Source: Proteiniphilum propionicum
Lineage (GTDB): Bacteria; Bacteroidota; Bacteroidia; Bacteroidales; Dysgonomonadaceae
DNA: 64,000 nucleotides
Direction of reading: 5' to 3'
Assembly (NCBI RefSeq): GCF_022267555.1
Contig: NZ_CP073586.1
Location: 3,700,501 to 3,764,500, forward strand
The notes beneath the pieces are model-generated. The model did no database searches. It had not been told where the DNA came from and saw only the letters and a list, made by a program, of their open reading frames with translations. The translations under genes were made by a program, and so were the position numbers. Shown here in pieces: positions 36,590 to 45,080 of the stretch. The number at the start of each line of letters is the position of its first letter. Within the stretch, counting starts at the first letter, position 1.

Positions 36590-36925
36590 TTATTTGTCAG
36601 GTATTTCCACTATTTGGTCTATTTTCCCGAAAAGGACACTCCGCAAACTCGTTTTATCGGGGGCGTAATACTCCGCCCAATGGTCGTATTGCTTGACCAC
36701 ATACTTTTTCAGTACGTCTGAGAAGTCAAAACGCCAACCCATCAGCGGAACGGCTGTTCTGAAATAAGCGTTACTCCTAACGTTCTCTGTAAGCCAATTC
36801 TTTTCGGCTCTGTTCATCGGCTCTCCGTTGTTCAGTTTCACTCTCAACTTGAAAACTTTGCTCTCGTTGTAAGCATCTAAAGGTGGAATTTCGTGCGATA
36901 CGAATTTTACGGCTATCGGTTTCAT
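36590..36925 (-). CDS. ICE hypothetical protein
   Basis: 111 residues with KVFKLRVKLNNGEPMNRAEK and NWLTENVRSNAYFRTAVPLM, then GWRFDFSDVLKKYVVKQYDH. Basic/aromatic and soluble. The conserved block is reminiscent of small proteins common in Bacteroides conjugative transposons. Its start overlaps the upstream gene's stop by 4 bases. Confidence 0.6.
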   Translation of the reverse strand: MKPIAVKFVSHEIPPLDAYNESKVFKLRVKLNNGEPMNRAEKNWLTENVRSNAYFRTAVPLMGWRFDFSDVLKKYVVKQYDHWAEYYAPDKTSLRSVLFGKIDQIVEIPDK

Positions 36926-37299
36926 ACGGCTTGTTCTCGAGGATTAATAGCTAAAAAATGGGTTAATACGACTTCCAAAAAAGTATCGGGATGGATGTAG
37001 TTTTCAAAAGACATTTCTACGCTCCGCACCTCTTTCCCGAAACAATCCCAATCCACATAATCTGCCAACTTGAACAGTTTTACCGCTTTTCCTGTAATAT
37101 AAGCCGTCATAAATTCTGACCGATACCCCACCTGACACATTAGAAACTCACACTTACTCAAAGGCTCACAACCTTCTACCACTGCCATTAACTGCACTTT
37201 TGTGCCACCATGATTTATGCGGTAATGAGAGGAGGTGTTATTTTTGTTTCCCAAAATCAATTCGTTATTTGCATTTTCTCGTTTCATAATTTCTGACAT
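36922..37299 (-). CDS. ICE hypothetical protein, first gene of accessory operon
   Basis: 125 residues. RINHGGTKVQLMAVVEGCEP, SKCEFLMCQVGYRSEFMTAY and SFENYIHPDTFLEVVLTHFL are the readable blocks; no known motif. ATG 37299 may be followed by an alternative at MKREN. It begins the operon that runs to 33376, so the promoter should lie in 37300-37400, but I did not find a clear -7 box. Confidence 0.6.
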   Translation of the reverse strand: MSEIMKRENANNELILGNKNNTSSHYRINHGGTKVQLMAVVEGCEPLSKCEFLMCQVGYRSEFMTAYITGKAVKLFKLADYVDWDCFGKEVRSVEMSFENYIHPDTFLEVVLTHFLAINPREQAV

Positions 37300-37958
37300 T
37301 TTTTTTTATGCGTCTAAAGAGCCGGAGTATGTTGATTTTCGTTTCGAGGGCTATCAAAAAGGTAGTGCGGGGGCAAAGGCAAGGTTTTTTGGGAAAATAC
37401 TACCCGAAAGGTGTGGAGATTTTTTCAAAAACACGTGAGGGCTTGACCTTGCCGACGGTAACGCACGTTTTACCTTTGCCCGCAGATACAAAATCAACAG
37501 TAATACACGGCTCGATGCGATAAAAAGCAGACGGGAAGAAATTACAGCGGAGAAAATGCAAGGTTGAGATGAAAACAAGATATTTTGAAATAATATAGGC
37601 TGTATCGTAAAAAAGAAAATAGGCAAGTTCAAGGATGCTCCGGTATTCCGGGCGTTCTTGAACTTGCTTTTTTTCGTCTTTTCCCGGTAAATTTCGGCGA
37701 GGCTTGCCGGATGATTTTTTGAACCTGACTGAACGGAGCATCGGCGAAGTGATTGAACGGCTTCAAACAAATCGGACGATGTGCCGCAGACGAAAAGAAA
37801 AACCACGATTTATCGGATAGAAAGTATGCGGAAAAGAGAAATGCCTTATTTTACATGTTGATTTATTTTTCATTTCCGCATTCTTTCGTCATTTTCCAGA
37901 AGAAACTTCCCTACCACCTTTTCTCAAGGAAGGGGCGGAAGGGAAGAAAGGGGAATGG
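37300..37958. other. Spacer between accessory operon and integrase
   Basis: One possible plus-strand frame, 37308-37523 (71 residues, basic, MRLKSRSMLIFVSRAIKKVV), is followed by a strong plus-strand terminator, so a short transcript is likely even if this frame is not translated. 37676-37821 also reads FRRGLPDDFLNLTERSIGEV and on without a start codon, perhaps a remnant. The rest up to the integrase stop is unassigned. Confidence 0.4.
37623..37674 (+). terminator. Rho-independent terminator
   Basis: A perfect 11-bp stem GCAAGTTCAAG / CTTGAACTTGC (37623-37633 and 37657-37667), an inner CCGG-TATT-CCGG stem-loop, and seven Ts at 37668-37674. It implies a plus-strand transcript coming from about 37.3 kb. 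Confidence 0.75.
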
Positions 37959-39173
37959 TTATAAAAATTGAAATTCAGATAGTTTTGAAGATAAATTCAG
38001 CATGTCATTTTGTATTTTTTCTTTAGTAATCCTTGCATATATTTGTGTCGTTTTTATGTTCGTATGTCCCAACATTTTGCTTACTGTTTCAATCGGAACA
38101 CCTTTCTCTAATGTAATCGTAGTTGCAAAAGTATGCCGGGCTACGTGAAAGGTCAAATTTTTATTGATACCGCACAGATCTGCTATTTCTTTCAAGTAGC
38201 TGTTCATTTTCTGATTACTCAAAACAGGTAAAAGTTTATTGTTTTTTGTTTTACCCTTATATTTTTCAATAATTTGCAATGGAATATCAAGTAGTAATAC
38301 GTTGGATTGTACATTAGTTTTTTGCCTGTTAATCACAATCCACTTCTGACCATTGGTTTCAAGAATATTGTCATGACTTAAATTATAAACATCAATATAG
38401 GAGAGTCCCGTAAAGCACGAAAAAATAAAAATATCCCTAACAATTTCTAATCTTTGAATGCTGATTTTTTTATCTAACAGACGATTGATTTCTTCGCTCG
38501 TAAGGTAACCTCTGTCCACTTTTTTCATTGAAATGCTGTAATTTAAAAATGGGTCGTGGTGGATTAATCCTTTTTTCTGCGCATGAATAATTATTGTTTT
38601 GATATATTTCAAGTACTTTGCAGTAGTGTTGTGAGAGCATTGCAAATCTGCTTTTAAATATAATTCAAAATCATTGAGAATTGTAAAATTAATGTCATTC
38701 AATGAAATGTCATTACGACTGTATTTGTTCTTTAAAAAGTGTACAAAGTATTTTTTTGTACGTTCGTATTTTTCGAGTGTAGCAGGGGACTTTGTTTTGT
38801 TGACTAATAGTGAAAAATCGCTATTGAATTTTTCAAACAACTCTATAAAAGTCATCATGGACTGGTTTCCATGAAGGTATAAAGATTTGATTTTTTCGGT
38901 TGTAAGAAACTCATCATCTTGTAGTTTGAAAAACAGTTTATTCAAAGAGTTGGTTATACCATCAAGCCGGTTGTTGAGATTTAGAGCTTCAGCCGTTTTG
39001 CCTGTCATTCTATTAAACTTTGCATTCCACATTTCGGGCTTGCAAGATAGTCCTGATGAACCAACGTTACACATATTTCCATTAAGAGAAATTCTAATCA
39101 TAATGGGACATTTCCCGGATTTGTTCTTGTAGTTGCTTCGTAAGTAGTACGAAATTTTAAATACCGCTTTCAT
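37959..39173 (-). CDS. int: Tyrosine recombinase, ICE integrase
   Basis: 404 residues. The N-terminal arm-binding and SAM-like core-binding regions (about 1-210) precede the catalytic domain. FTGLSYIDVY has Ser in place of the first catalytic Arg, a known oddity of IntDOT-type enzymes. The other catalytic residues are in HVARHTFAT (His and Arg), LGHTNIKTTQIYARI (His and the nucleophilic Tyr). It should integrate and excise the element. It is read away from the tRNA-Asp gene and is flanked upstream by direct and inverted repeats that look like recombinase binding sites. Confidence 0.93.
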   Translation of the reverse strand: MKAVFKISYYLRSNYKNKSGKCPIMIRISLNGNMCNVGSSGLSCKPEMWNAKFNRMTGKTAEALNLNNRLDGITNSLNKLFFKLQDDEFLTTEKIKSLYLHGNQSMMTFIELFEKFNSDFSLLVNKTKSPATLEKYERTKKYFVHFLKNKYSRNDISLNDINFTILNDFELYLKADLQCSHNTTAKYLKYIKTIIIHAQKKGLIHHDPFLNYSISMKKVDRGYLTSEEINRLLDKKISIQRLEIVRDIFIFSCFTGLSYIDVYNLSHDNILETNGQKWIVINRQKTNVQSNVLLLDIPLQIIEKYKGKTKNNKLLPVLSNQKMNSYLKEIADLCGINKNLTFHVARHTFATTITLEKGVPIETVSKMLGHTNIKTTQIYARITKEKIQNDMLNLSSKLSEFQFL

Positions 39174-39435
39174 AATTTAATTTTTCTGTAGCATTTTGCC
39201 ACAAAGTTCGACATAATAATTTAATTATGAATTAGATATGAGTAGTCAAATGGTATTCAACCGGTATTCATTGCTACATTTTTTATTTCAGAAAAAGCAG
39301 TGTAGCAGAAAATGTAGCAATAAAGTGAACCAAACTTGGATACCAAGTCTTACCAAATGGTATTCAACTGGTTTGATAGATTGTACTTTTTCGTTTTACA
39401 ACACATTGATTATCAGTAGCATTCAGGAATAAACA
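39174..39435. repeat. Putative attachment-site region with direct and inverted repeats
   Basis: A 19-bp direct repeat CAAATGGTATTCAACCGGT (39247-39265) recurs with one mismatch at 39354-39372. Between them, TTGCTACATTTT (39271-39282) pairs perfectly with AAAATGTAGCAA (39309-39320). Position between integrase and tRNA-Asp fits arm-type binding sites at one end of the ICE. The core crossover site and the far-end copy were not found in the window. Confidence 0.55.
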
Positions 39436-39470
39436 TAAAAAAAGAGAATACTAAAATAGTACTCTCTTTA
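39436..39470 (-). terminator. Terminator of tRNA-Asp
   Basis: On the minus strand AAAGAGAGTACT pairs with AGTATTCTCTTT (one mismatch) and is followed by a T-run at 39436-39443. It lies 10 bases beyond the tRNA 3' end. Confidence 0.75.
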
Positions 39471-39479
39471 ATGTTTTAG

Positions 39480-39553
39480 CGGTATGGACGGGACTCGAAC
39501 CCGCGACCCCCTGCGTGACAGGCAGGTATTCTAACCAGCTGAACTACCACACC
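39480..39553 (-). tRNA. tRNA-Asp (GTC)
   Basis: On the minus strand the acceptor GGTGTGG (39547-39553) pairs with CCATACC (39481-39487). The anticodon stem CCTGC/GCAGG encloses loop CTGTCAC with anticodon GTC. The T-arm is GCGGGTTCGAGTCCCGT and the D-arm has AGCTGGTTAG. The CCA end is not encoded. The 3' end faces the integrase, as is common for ICE neighbours. Confidence 0.97.
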
Positions 39554-39775
39554 ATTTACATGAGTGCTGACTTATTGGACCTGGCACAATTTTCCCGACA
39601 TTTCGGGATTTACCGGCCAACCAAAAAACACTCGGTTTTCTTTCGCTATTTTGGGCTTGGCTACCACTGTAACTACCACTGTTTCCTATAGCGAGTGCAA
39701 AGGTAACGATATTTTCAGAATTACAAAACTTTTAATACTAAATTTTCAGTACTTACAACACAATTTACATCGCTA

Positions 39776-39814
39776 TAGAAAAAAGCCCTATTCCTCTGTT
39801 TCAGAATAGGGCTT
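39776..39814 (-). terminator. Terminator embedded in the S9 peptidase 3' end
   Basis: On the minus strand AAGCCCTATTC pairs perfectly with GAATAGGGCTT, followed by TTTT. The left arm encodes the last codons (K-P-Y-S) and the stop TAG is within the right arm. Confidence 0.8.
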
Positions 39815-41920
39815 CTTCAGCCATTTATTGAACCAGCGGAAAAACTCACGCTGAAACATTATTCCGTTCTGAGGCTGCGATATCCAGTGATTCTCGTTTG
39901 GAAAGATGAGCATGCGGGATGGTATATTCCGGAGCTGTGCGGCGTTAAATGCCATCATACCCTGCGATGCCAGGATACGGTAATCCAGTTCACCATGCGT
40001 TATCATAATGGGAGAGTTCCATTTATCAACAAAGCGGTGAGGTGAGTTTTCAAATGTGCGCTGAGCAACGGCGTTAGACCTGTTCCAGTAGGCACCGCCC
40101 ATATCCCAGTTGGCAAACCACATCTCCTCAGTCTCCAGATATTGTGCCTCCAGGTTGAATATACCTGCATGAGACAGAAATGCTTTGAAGCGACCGTCGT
40201 GATTACCTGCAAGCCAGTAAACCGAAAAGCCGCCGTAGCTTGCACCTGTACAGCCCAGCCTGTTCTCATCAACAAAAGGTTCCTTTGCAAGGGTATCAAT
40301 CGCGGTAAGATAATCTCTCATGTTCTGTCCCCCATAATCGCCGCTGATCTGCTCCAGCCACTCCTGTCCGAAACCGGGAAGGCCACGGCGGTTGGGAGCC
40401 ACTACAATATAGCCGTTTGCAGCCATCATCTGCAGATTCCAGCGGTAAGACCAGAACTGGCTCACCATGCTTTGCGGACCTCCCTGGCAGTACAACAGCG
40501 CGGGATAGTTCCCGGAAGGATCGAAGCCGGGAGGATAGACCACCCATGTGAGCATCTCTTTGCCGTCTGTGGTGGTGATCCAACGCTCTTCAACCTCTCC
40601 CATGCGCAGCTGATCTAATATATCCTTGTTTTCCAAGGATATATCAGTAGCCTGCCCCGAGGCAATATCCACACTGTATATTTCCGTAGGCTGCGACATA
40701 GACTGGCGCTTGGTGATCAGCTTCCCGTCACCCACTGCAACCGACTGGTAATCATACTTTCCTTTGGTGATAGGTGAGATCTCGAATGAGAAAATGTCGG
40801 CAACGTAGATTTGAGTGGTTCCTTTGACCGGAGCAACAATATATATGGTTTTACTGTCGCTGTTCCATTCGAACGCATCGGTATTATAATCGAAATTTTC
40901 CGTTACATATCTCTTTTCCCCGGTCGCCAGTTCCATTACATACAACCTGTTCTTGTCGGATTCATACCCGTCGCGTTCCATACTTTGCCAGGCAATATAT
41001 TTACCGTCGGGAGAGAAGCGTGGATTCACATCGTAACCCATCATTCCTTCAGTCATATTCTTTGTTTCTCCCGTCTCTACATTGTAGAAAAAGATGTCTG
41101 AATTTGTGGAAAGGCTGTACGCTTTCCCTGTTTTTTTACGTGAAGTATAGGCAATGGTTTTACTGTCGGGGCTCCAGTCCAGTTGTTCCATTCCGCCAAA
41201 AGGATCCATAGGAGCTTCGTAGGGTTCCCCCTCAAGGAGGTCTTTTATATTTGAAAATTTGTTTTCGGCAAGATCTGCAACAAAAGGGTGAGGCACACTT
41301 TCAACCCATTTGTCCCAATGTTTATACATAAGATCGTCTACCACTCTCCCTGATGCTTTTGGGAGGTCGGGATACTTGTCGGCAGCTGTCTCAGTAATTT
41401 TCACATCTTTTACAAAGAGCACCTTCTTTCCATCGGGTGAGAATGCAAAGCCATTTATTCCTCCGTCAACGTCAGATATCTGTTTCACTCCACCGCCATC
41501 GGGATTGATTATCCATATCTGTGACGAACCCGTTTCATCACTTAGAAAGGCTATCTTTTTGCCGTTGTCGATCCACTGTGGATTGCTCTCCTGATCGCTG
41601 GTGAAAGTGAGTTGTTTTTTTTCAGAGCCATCAGATTTCATAATTACTAGCTCCGAGTTGGTTTTATTTTGAGGTATACTAACGTAAGAAACCTGATAGA
41701 TGATATGCGACTTGTCGGGAGAAACTTCAACACTCCCTACCCTTACAAAACTGTAAAGGACTTCAGGGGTCATAATACCGTCCTTAATTTCAGGTACGGT
41801 CCTACCAATTATTTCCGTTATCTCTTTACTGTTTTTTTTACTTTTTTCCTGCGAAGCCTCATTGCATGACAACAGACTTCCTGTGATAACAATAGCCATA
41901 AGTATTAATTTGCCCTTCAT
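39788..41920 (-). CDS. S9-family peptidase (prolyl oligopeptidase-like), lipoprotein
   Basis: 710 residues. A lipoprotein signal (LMAIVITGSLLSCNE) leads into a WD40-like/beta-propeller region (about 45-430, with repeated SPDGK blocks) and a C-terminal alpha/beta hydrolase. Catalytic residues: Ser561 in GASYGGFS, Asp646 in HGELDYR and His678 in NENHW. It probably cleaves dipeptides or acyl-peptides in the periplasm or on the surface of an amino-acid-fermenting cell. It stands alone, with a terminator overlapping its stop. Confidence 0.92.
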   Translation of the reverse strand: MKGKLILMAIVITGSLLSCNEASQEKSKKNSKEITEIIGRTVPEIKDGIMTPEVLYSFVRVGSVEVSPDKSHIIYQVSYVSIPQNKTNSELVIMKSDGSEKKQLTFTSDQESNPQWIDNGKKIAFLSDETGSSQIWIINPDGGGVKQISDVDGGINGFAFSPDGKKVLFVKDVKITETAADKYPDLPKASGRVVDDLMYKHWDKWVESVPHPFVADLAENKFSNIKDLLEGEPYEAPMDPFGGMEQLDWSPDSKTIAYTSRKKTGKAYSLSTNSDIFFYNVETGETKNMTEGMMGYDVNPRFSPDGKYIAWQSMERDGYESDKNRLYVMELATGEKRYVTENFDYNTDAFEWNSDSKTIYIVAPVKGTTQIYVADIFSFEISPITKGKYDYQSVAVGDGKLITKRQSMSQPTEIYSVDIASGQATDISLENKDILDQLRMGEVEERWITTTDGKEMLTWVVYPPGFDPSGNYPALLYCQGGPQSMVSQFWSYRWNLQMMAANGYIVVAPNRRGLPGFGQEWLEQISGDYGGQNMRDYLTAIDTLAKEPFVDENRLGCTGASYGGFSVYWLAGNHDGRFKAFLSHAGIFNLEAQYLETEEMWFANWDMGGAYWNRSNAVAQRTFENSPHRFVDKWNSPIMITHGELDYRILASQGMMAFNAAQLRNIPSRMLIFPNENHWISQPQNGIMFQREFFRWFNKWLKKPYSETEE

Positions 41921-41950
41921 ACGATATGAAATTATATGTGTATGATTGAA

Positions 41951-42616
41951 TTATCTGTTTTCAGGTTCTACAATACGCCCATCTATCATATGGATGGTTC
42001 TGTCGGTGATAGAGGCGAGCTGTTCGTCGTGCGTGACGATTACAAAAGTCTGGTCGAGCTTGTCGCGCAGTTCGAAGAACAGATTATGCAGCTCCTCTTT
42101 ATTGTCCGAGTCAAGACTCCCCGAAGGCTCATCGGCAAAGACTACCAGGGGACTGTTTATCAGAGCCCTTGCCACAGCTACACGCTGTTTTTCTCCTCCC
42201 GAGAGCTCAGCCGGCTTATGCTCGGTACGTGCCGATAATCCCATCATATTTAGCAGCTCCTTTGCCCTTCCTTCGGCATCAGAATGCCTTGCATTACCAA
42301 TAAGGGCCGGTATCATTACATTTTCGAGTGCCGTAAATTCAGGAAGAAGCTGGTGGAACTGGAAAACAAATCCGATATTTCTGTTCCGGAAATCCGACAG
42401 TCTCTTTTCGCTCAAAGTGCTCAGTTCGCTATTATTGATATAGATTCTCCCGGAATCGGCTTTTTCCAGCGTACCCATAATCATCAGAAGAGTTGTTTTA
42501 CCTGCGCCACTAGGCCCCACAATAGATACGATTTCACCTTTTTGAACCTCTAAGTCTATACCCTTCAGTACCTGAAGCGGCCCAAAACTTTTAACTATTT
42601 TCTCTACTTTAATCAT
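41951..42616 (-). CDS. lolD: Lipoprotein-releasing ABC ATPase LolD
   Basis: 221 residues, usual length. Walker [10 protein letters not shown] (about 34-42), Q-loop [13 protein letters not shown], signature [15 protein letters not shown], Walker [13 protein letters not shown] and H-loop VTHDEQ. It is closest to the LolD/MacB ATPase group, which drives release of lipoproteins from the inner membrane. The permease (LolCE) is not adjacent, as is usual in Bacteroidales. 30 bases separate it from the S9 gene on the same strand. Confidence 0.88.
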   Translation of the reverse strand: MIKVEKIVKSFGPLQVLKGIDLEVQKGEIVSIVGPSGAGKTTLLMIMGTLEKADSGRIYINNSELSTLSEKRLSDFRNRNIGFVFQFHQLLPEFTALENVMIPALIGNARHSDAEGRAKELLNMMGLSARTEHKPAELSGGEKQRVAVARALINSPLVVFADEPSGSLDSDNKEELHNLFFELRDKLDQTFVIVTHDEQLASITDRTIHMIDGRIVEPENR

Positions 42617-42741
42617 CTGATATCTATTTCATGCACACTACCAAAATGCGAAGGTAAGAAAAATTTTCGCACCGCAACATTTTACGCATTATTAACCGGC
42701 TTAAGGTTGCAAGTTCAGTTTGGTGCTACTTATATTTGTAA

Positions 42742-42773
42742 TTGGACAAGTCCAGATAAATTGATTAGCTTTG
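42742..42773 (+). promoter_or_regulatory. Promoter of pdxH
   Basis: TTGG at 42742-42745 and TAGCTTTG at 42766-42773 are 20 bases apart, fitting the Bacteroidetes -33/-7 pattern. Transcription would begin near 42780, leaving a 5' leader of about 115 nt. Confidence 0.6.
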
Positions 42774-42786
42774 TGTCAGTAAAATT

Positions 42787-42861
42787 ATGGAGCCGGCAAA
42801 CAAAACCATCACTGTGTTAGGAGGGTTACTCCGCTTGCCCCTGTGGGTTTACGGAGAGTAA
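42787..42861 (+). CDS. Possible 24-residue leader ORF before pdxH
   Basis: ATG 42787 to TAA 42859-42861 encodes MEPANKTITVLGGLLRLPLW and four more residues. It sits entirely in the predicted pdxH leader. CTCCG (within the ORF) and CGGAG near its stop can pair, so it may be a regulatory leader rather than a functional peptide. Could be chance. Confidence 0.3.
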   Translation: MEPANKTITVLGGLLRLPLWVYGE

Positions 42862-42894
42862 AGGAGAAAGTAGTAATCAGAAAAATCGTGGTTT

Positions 42895-43533
42895 ATGCAA
42901 GATTTAAGTAAAATGCGACAGGAATATGATGCAGAAAGCCTGAACGAGGCCGATATGGCGTCAGACCCTATTAAGGAGTTTATGGAGTGGATGGATGAAG
43001 CAATTGCGGCAAAACTGTCTGAACCTAATGCAATGGTTATTGCCACTTCTACTTCCGATGGGAAACCCTCTGCTCGTGTAGTCCTATTGAAAGAAGTGAA
43101 TGATTGCGGTTTCGTTTTTTTCACCAACTACCTTAGTAGGAAAGGGATGGAATTGCTTAGCAACCCGTTTGCAGCAGTTGTGTTCGACTGGCATGATATG
43201 GGGCGGCAGGTGCGAATAGAGGGCCGTGTTGAGAAGCTGTCAGCTGAAGAATCAGATAACTATTTCAATACACGTCCCGAAAACGCAAAAACCGGTGCAT
43301 GGTCATCTCCCCAAAGCAAAATAATAAAAAGCCGTGATGAGCTTGATGAACTGCAAAAAGAAACTGAACGAATGTTTGCTGGTAATACAATTTACAGGCC
43401 TTCTCATTGGGGCGGTTTTCTGATCAGGCCCGAAGTGATTGAGTTCTGGAAAGGGAGGCAAAGCCGTATGCACGACCGTATTGCATATTACAAAACCGAA
43501 GATGGCTGGAGCATTAATCGGTTAGCACCGTGA
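42895..43533 (+). CDS. pdxH: Pyridoxamine 5'-phosphate oxidase
   Basis: 212 residues, full length. The FMN-binding block EPNAMVIATSTSDGKPSARV plus VVLLKEVNDCGFVFFTNY and the C-terminal WGGFLIRPEVIEFWKGRQSR with RMHDR and W-x-x-x-R-L-x-P ending are diagnostic. It oxidises PNP/PMP to pyridoxal 5'-phosphate with O2. ATG 42895 follows a purine-rich stretch. It is a single gene with its own promoter and a 600-base noncoding region behind it. Confidence 0.95.
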   Translation: MQDLSKMRQEYDAESLNEADMASDPIKEFMEWMDEAIAAKLSEPNAMVIATSTSDGKPSARVVLLKEVNDCGFVFFTNYLSRKGMELLSNPFAAVVFDWHDMGRQVRIEGRVEKLSAEESDNYFNTRPENAKTGAWSSPQSKIIKSRDELDELQKETERMFAGNTIYRPSHWGGFLIRPEVIEFWKGRQSRMHDRIAYYKTEDGWSINRLAP

Positions 43534-44154
43534 GAGTTCTTTTTCAAACACTACAACCGTCAGCAGCCATTTGTTAAGGCTTGTTTTCACTTTAAACTAT
43601 GAGTCCCCTCAGATAAGTCTTTTTTGCTGAAAATCCGATAAATAACACCATTGATTTCCAGCGAGTTGCGACCTCCTGAAATCGGTTTTTGGGGTTTTCG
43701 GAGCAGACTCAACTATTCATTGTTGAGCTGATTTAAAATGTCCCGTAATAGAACCGCCATACATTTGTCTGCTCCTAAAAACAGAATATCAAAATAATGC
43801 GAGTTCAATTAATGCTCCGTTAAATCTTCATTTATATCACTGACAGTCAATAGGTTAAACCGAATCCTCGAAAACGCTATACTCCATTGATATTCAGTGA
43901 ATTATAAAATTTACTTAAAAAATACCGAAGTATTGATAATGAAAAATTTTTTAAACAACTCTCTCCCCAAATATCTCAATTTTCACGTTTTTGAAAATGA
44001 GATTTTAGAATTGGACTCATACATTAAATATCAACATCTATTTTGACCCGATTGCAATAATAGAGACTTTTCAGAGGGTACTAATACGTATAACATGATA
44101 ATAAACATCAAATAACTTCACTGAAAAATGACTTTTTAAAGGATGCTTATCGCT
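43534..44154. repeat. Noncoding region with dispersed repeat segments
   Basis: No gene is seen. Two segments recur, inverted, in 56.05-56.74 kb: (a) 44026-44086 on the minus strand (CCCTCTGAAAAGTCTC, then TCAAAATAGATGTTGATATT) and (b) 43681-43712 (on the minus strand GAGTCTGCTCCGAAAACCCC). They keep the same order in both places. A weaker inverted relative of (a) occurs at 43596-43620. This suggests a noncoding dispersed element. Confidence 0.5.
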
Positions 44155-44853
44155 TCATTTATTTATGTTAATGATTTTATTTTTTGGCACTGTTGCAACA
44201 AATTCTTTCAGATAAAAAGGTTCAAAATAGGCCACATCTGCAAAATCTCTTTCCTTGAATGCTTTTTCTGCTAACAACATCATACCTGAAGCTAACGGAT
44301 GGATATCTCTGATAAATGATGCGTTGCGATGTGTGATAACAGATTCGCATTTTAATGCGCCGTTCCCAAAAAAAACAATCTTTTTCTCTCTAAGAAGATC
44401 GGAGTAACTATTGCTATCAACGATATCGGCAGAGGTTTTGCGAATCACATTCAACGTTTTGTCGAAAAAGGTGGTATAGGCCTCCATTCTTCGTGCATCA
44501 ATCATCGGGCATAGCAAAGCATCATACCCTACCCTGTCTGTGACCATAGAGGCCATGATGAGTGAGGTAGGTATGGCAATGAGCGGGATGCCCAGTCCGT
44601 AACTCAACCCTTTTGCTTCCGACACACCTATACGAAGGCCTGTGTAGGAGCCGGGACCGCTGCTTACAGCAATTGCATCAAGCAAGAGATTGTTTTTCCT
44701 CGAATACTCCATGATCTCCTGAACAAAAAGGCCCAGTAATGATGCATGAGACTGCCCTTTATAGCTTACTTTACTTAGTAGCATTTTCCCGTCACTGGAA
44801 AGTGAACAGGAGCAAACGGGGGTAGATGTTTCAATAGAAAGTATGGTGCACAT
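44155..44853 (-). CDS. tsaB: tRNA threonylcarbamoyladenosine biosynthesis protein TsaB
   Basis: 232 residues. ILSIETSTPVCSCSLSSDGK at the N-terminus and AIAVSSGPGSYTGLRIGVSE (about 60-80) are the TsaB hallmarks. It is a catalytically silent ASKHA-fold partner of TsaD in making t6A37 on ANN-decoding tRNAs. A -7-like box (TATCTTTG on the minus strand, 44970-44977) would give a leader of about 110 nt. No neighbours on the same strand within 200 bases. Confidence 0.93.
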   Translation of the reverse strand: MCTILSIETSTPVCSCSLSSDGKMLLSKVSYKGQSHASLLGLFVQEIMEYSRKNNLLLDAIAVSSGPGSYTGLRIGVSEAKGLSYGLGIPLIAIPTSLIMASMVTDRVGYDALLCPMIDARRMEAYTTFFDKTLNVIRKTSADIVDSNSYSDLLREKKIVFFGNGALKCESVITHRNASFIRDIHPLASGMMLLAEKAFKERDFADVAYFEPFYLKEFVATVPKNKIININK

Positions 44854-44969
44854 GAAATATTGATTCTGAAAAAATGAAAGTGTAAAGATGAGTATGTTCC
44901 GAAAAAACCGAACATCAAAAATTATTATTTTAATAAATTGAATACCATTATGTACTTAGCTTAGCCTAC

Positions 44970-44977
44970 AAAGATAG
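44970..44977 (-). promoter_or_regulatory. -7 box upstream of tsaB
   Basis: TATCTTTG on the minus strand fits TAnnTTTG. It is about 117 bases upstream of the tsaB ATG. Confidence 0.4.
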
Positions 44978-45028
44978 AGCCTTTTCGGAAATGACTCAAA
45001 GATAAAATTTTTACAACTATAAGCATAA

Positions 45029-45057
45029 AAAAACTGCATCGCATGAATGCAGTTTTT
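45029..45057 (-). terminator. Terminator of the RRM gene
   Basis: AAAAACTGCAT pairs perfectly with ATGCAGTTTTT around a 7-base loop. On the minus strand it is followed by further Ts; it may act in both directions. It lies 24 bases after the RRM stop. Confidence 0.85.
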
Positions 45058-45080
45058 AACTTAAATAAACCTATAAAGGA

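Noticed and set aside
37354-37806. 150-residue minus-strand frame upstream of the integrase
   Set aside because: Low-complexity, serine-rich reading that crosses a strong plus-strand terminator; looks like a shadow.
39238-39432. 64-residue plus-strand frame between integrase and tRNA
   Set aside because: Built on direct and inverted repeats of the attachment-like region; no protein-like composition.
39581-39690. Minus-strand stretch reading TVVVTVVAKPKIAKENRVFF upstream of tRNA-Asp, a possible integrase remnant
   Set aside because: No start codon and no other integrase motif. It overlaps a CTACCACTGT direct repeat that explains the apparent T-V-V pattern.
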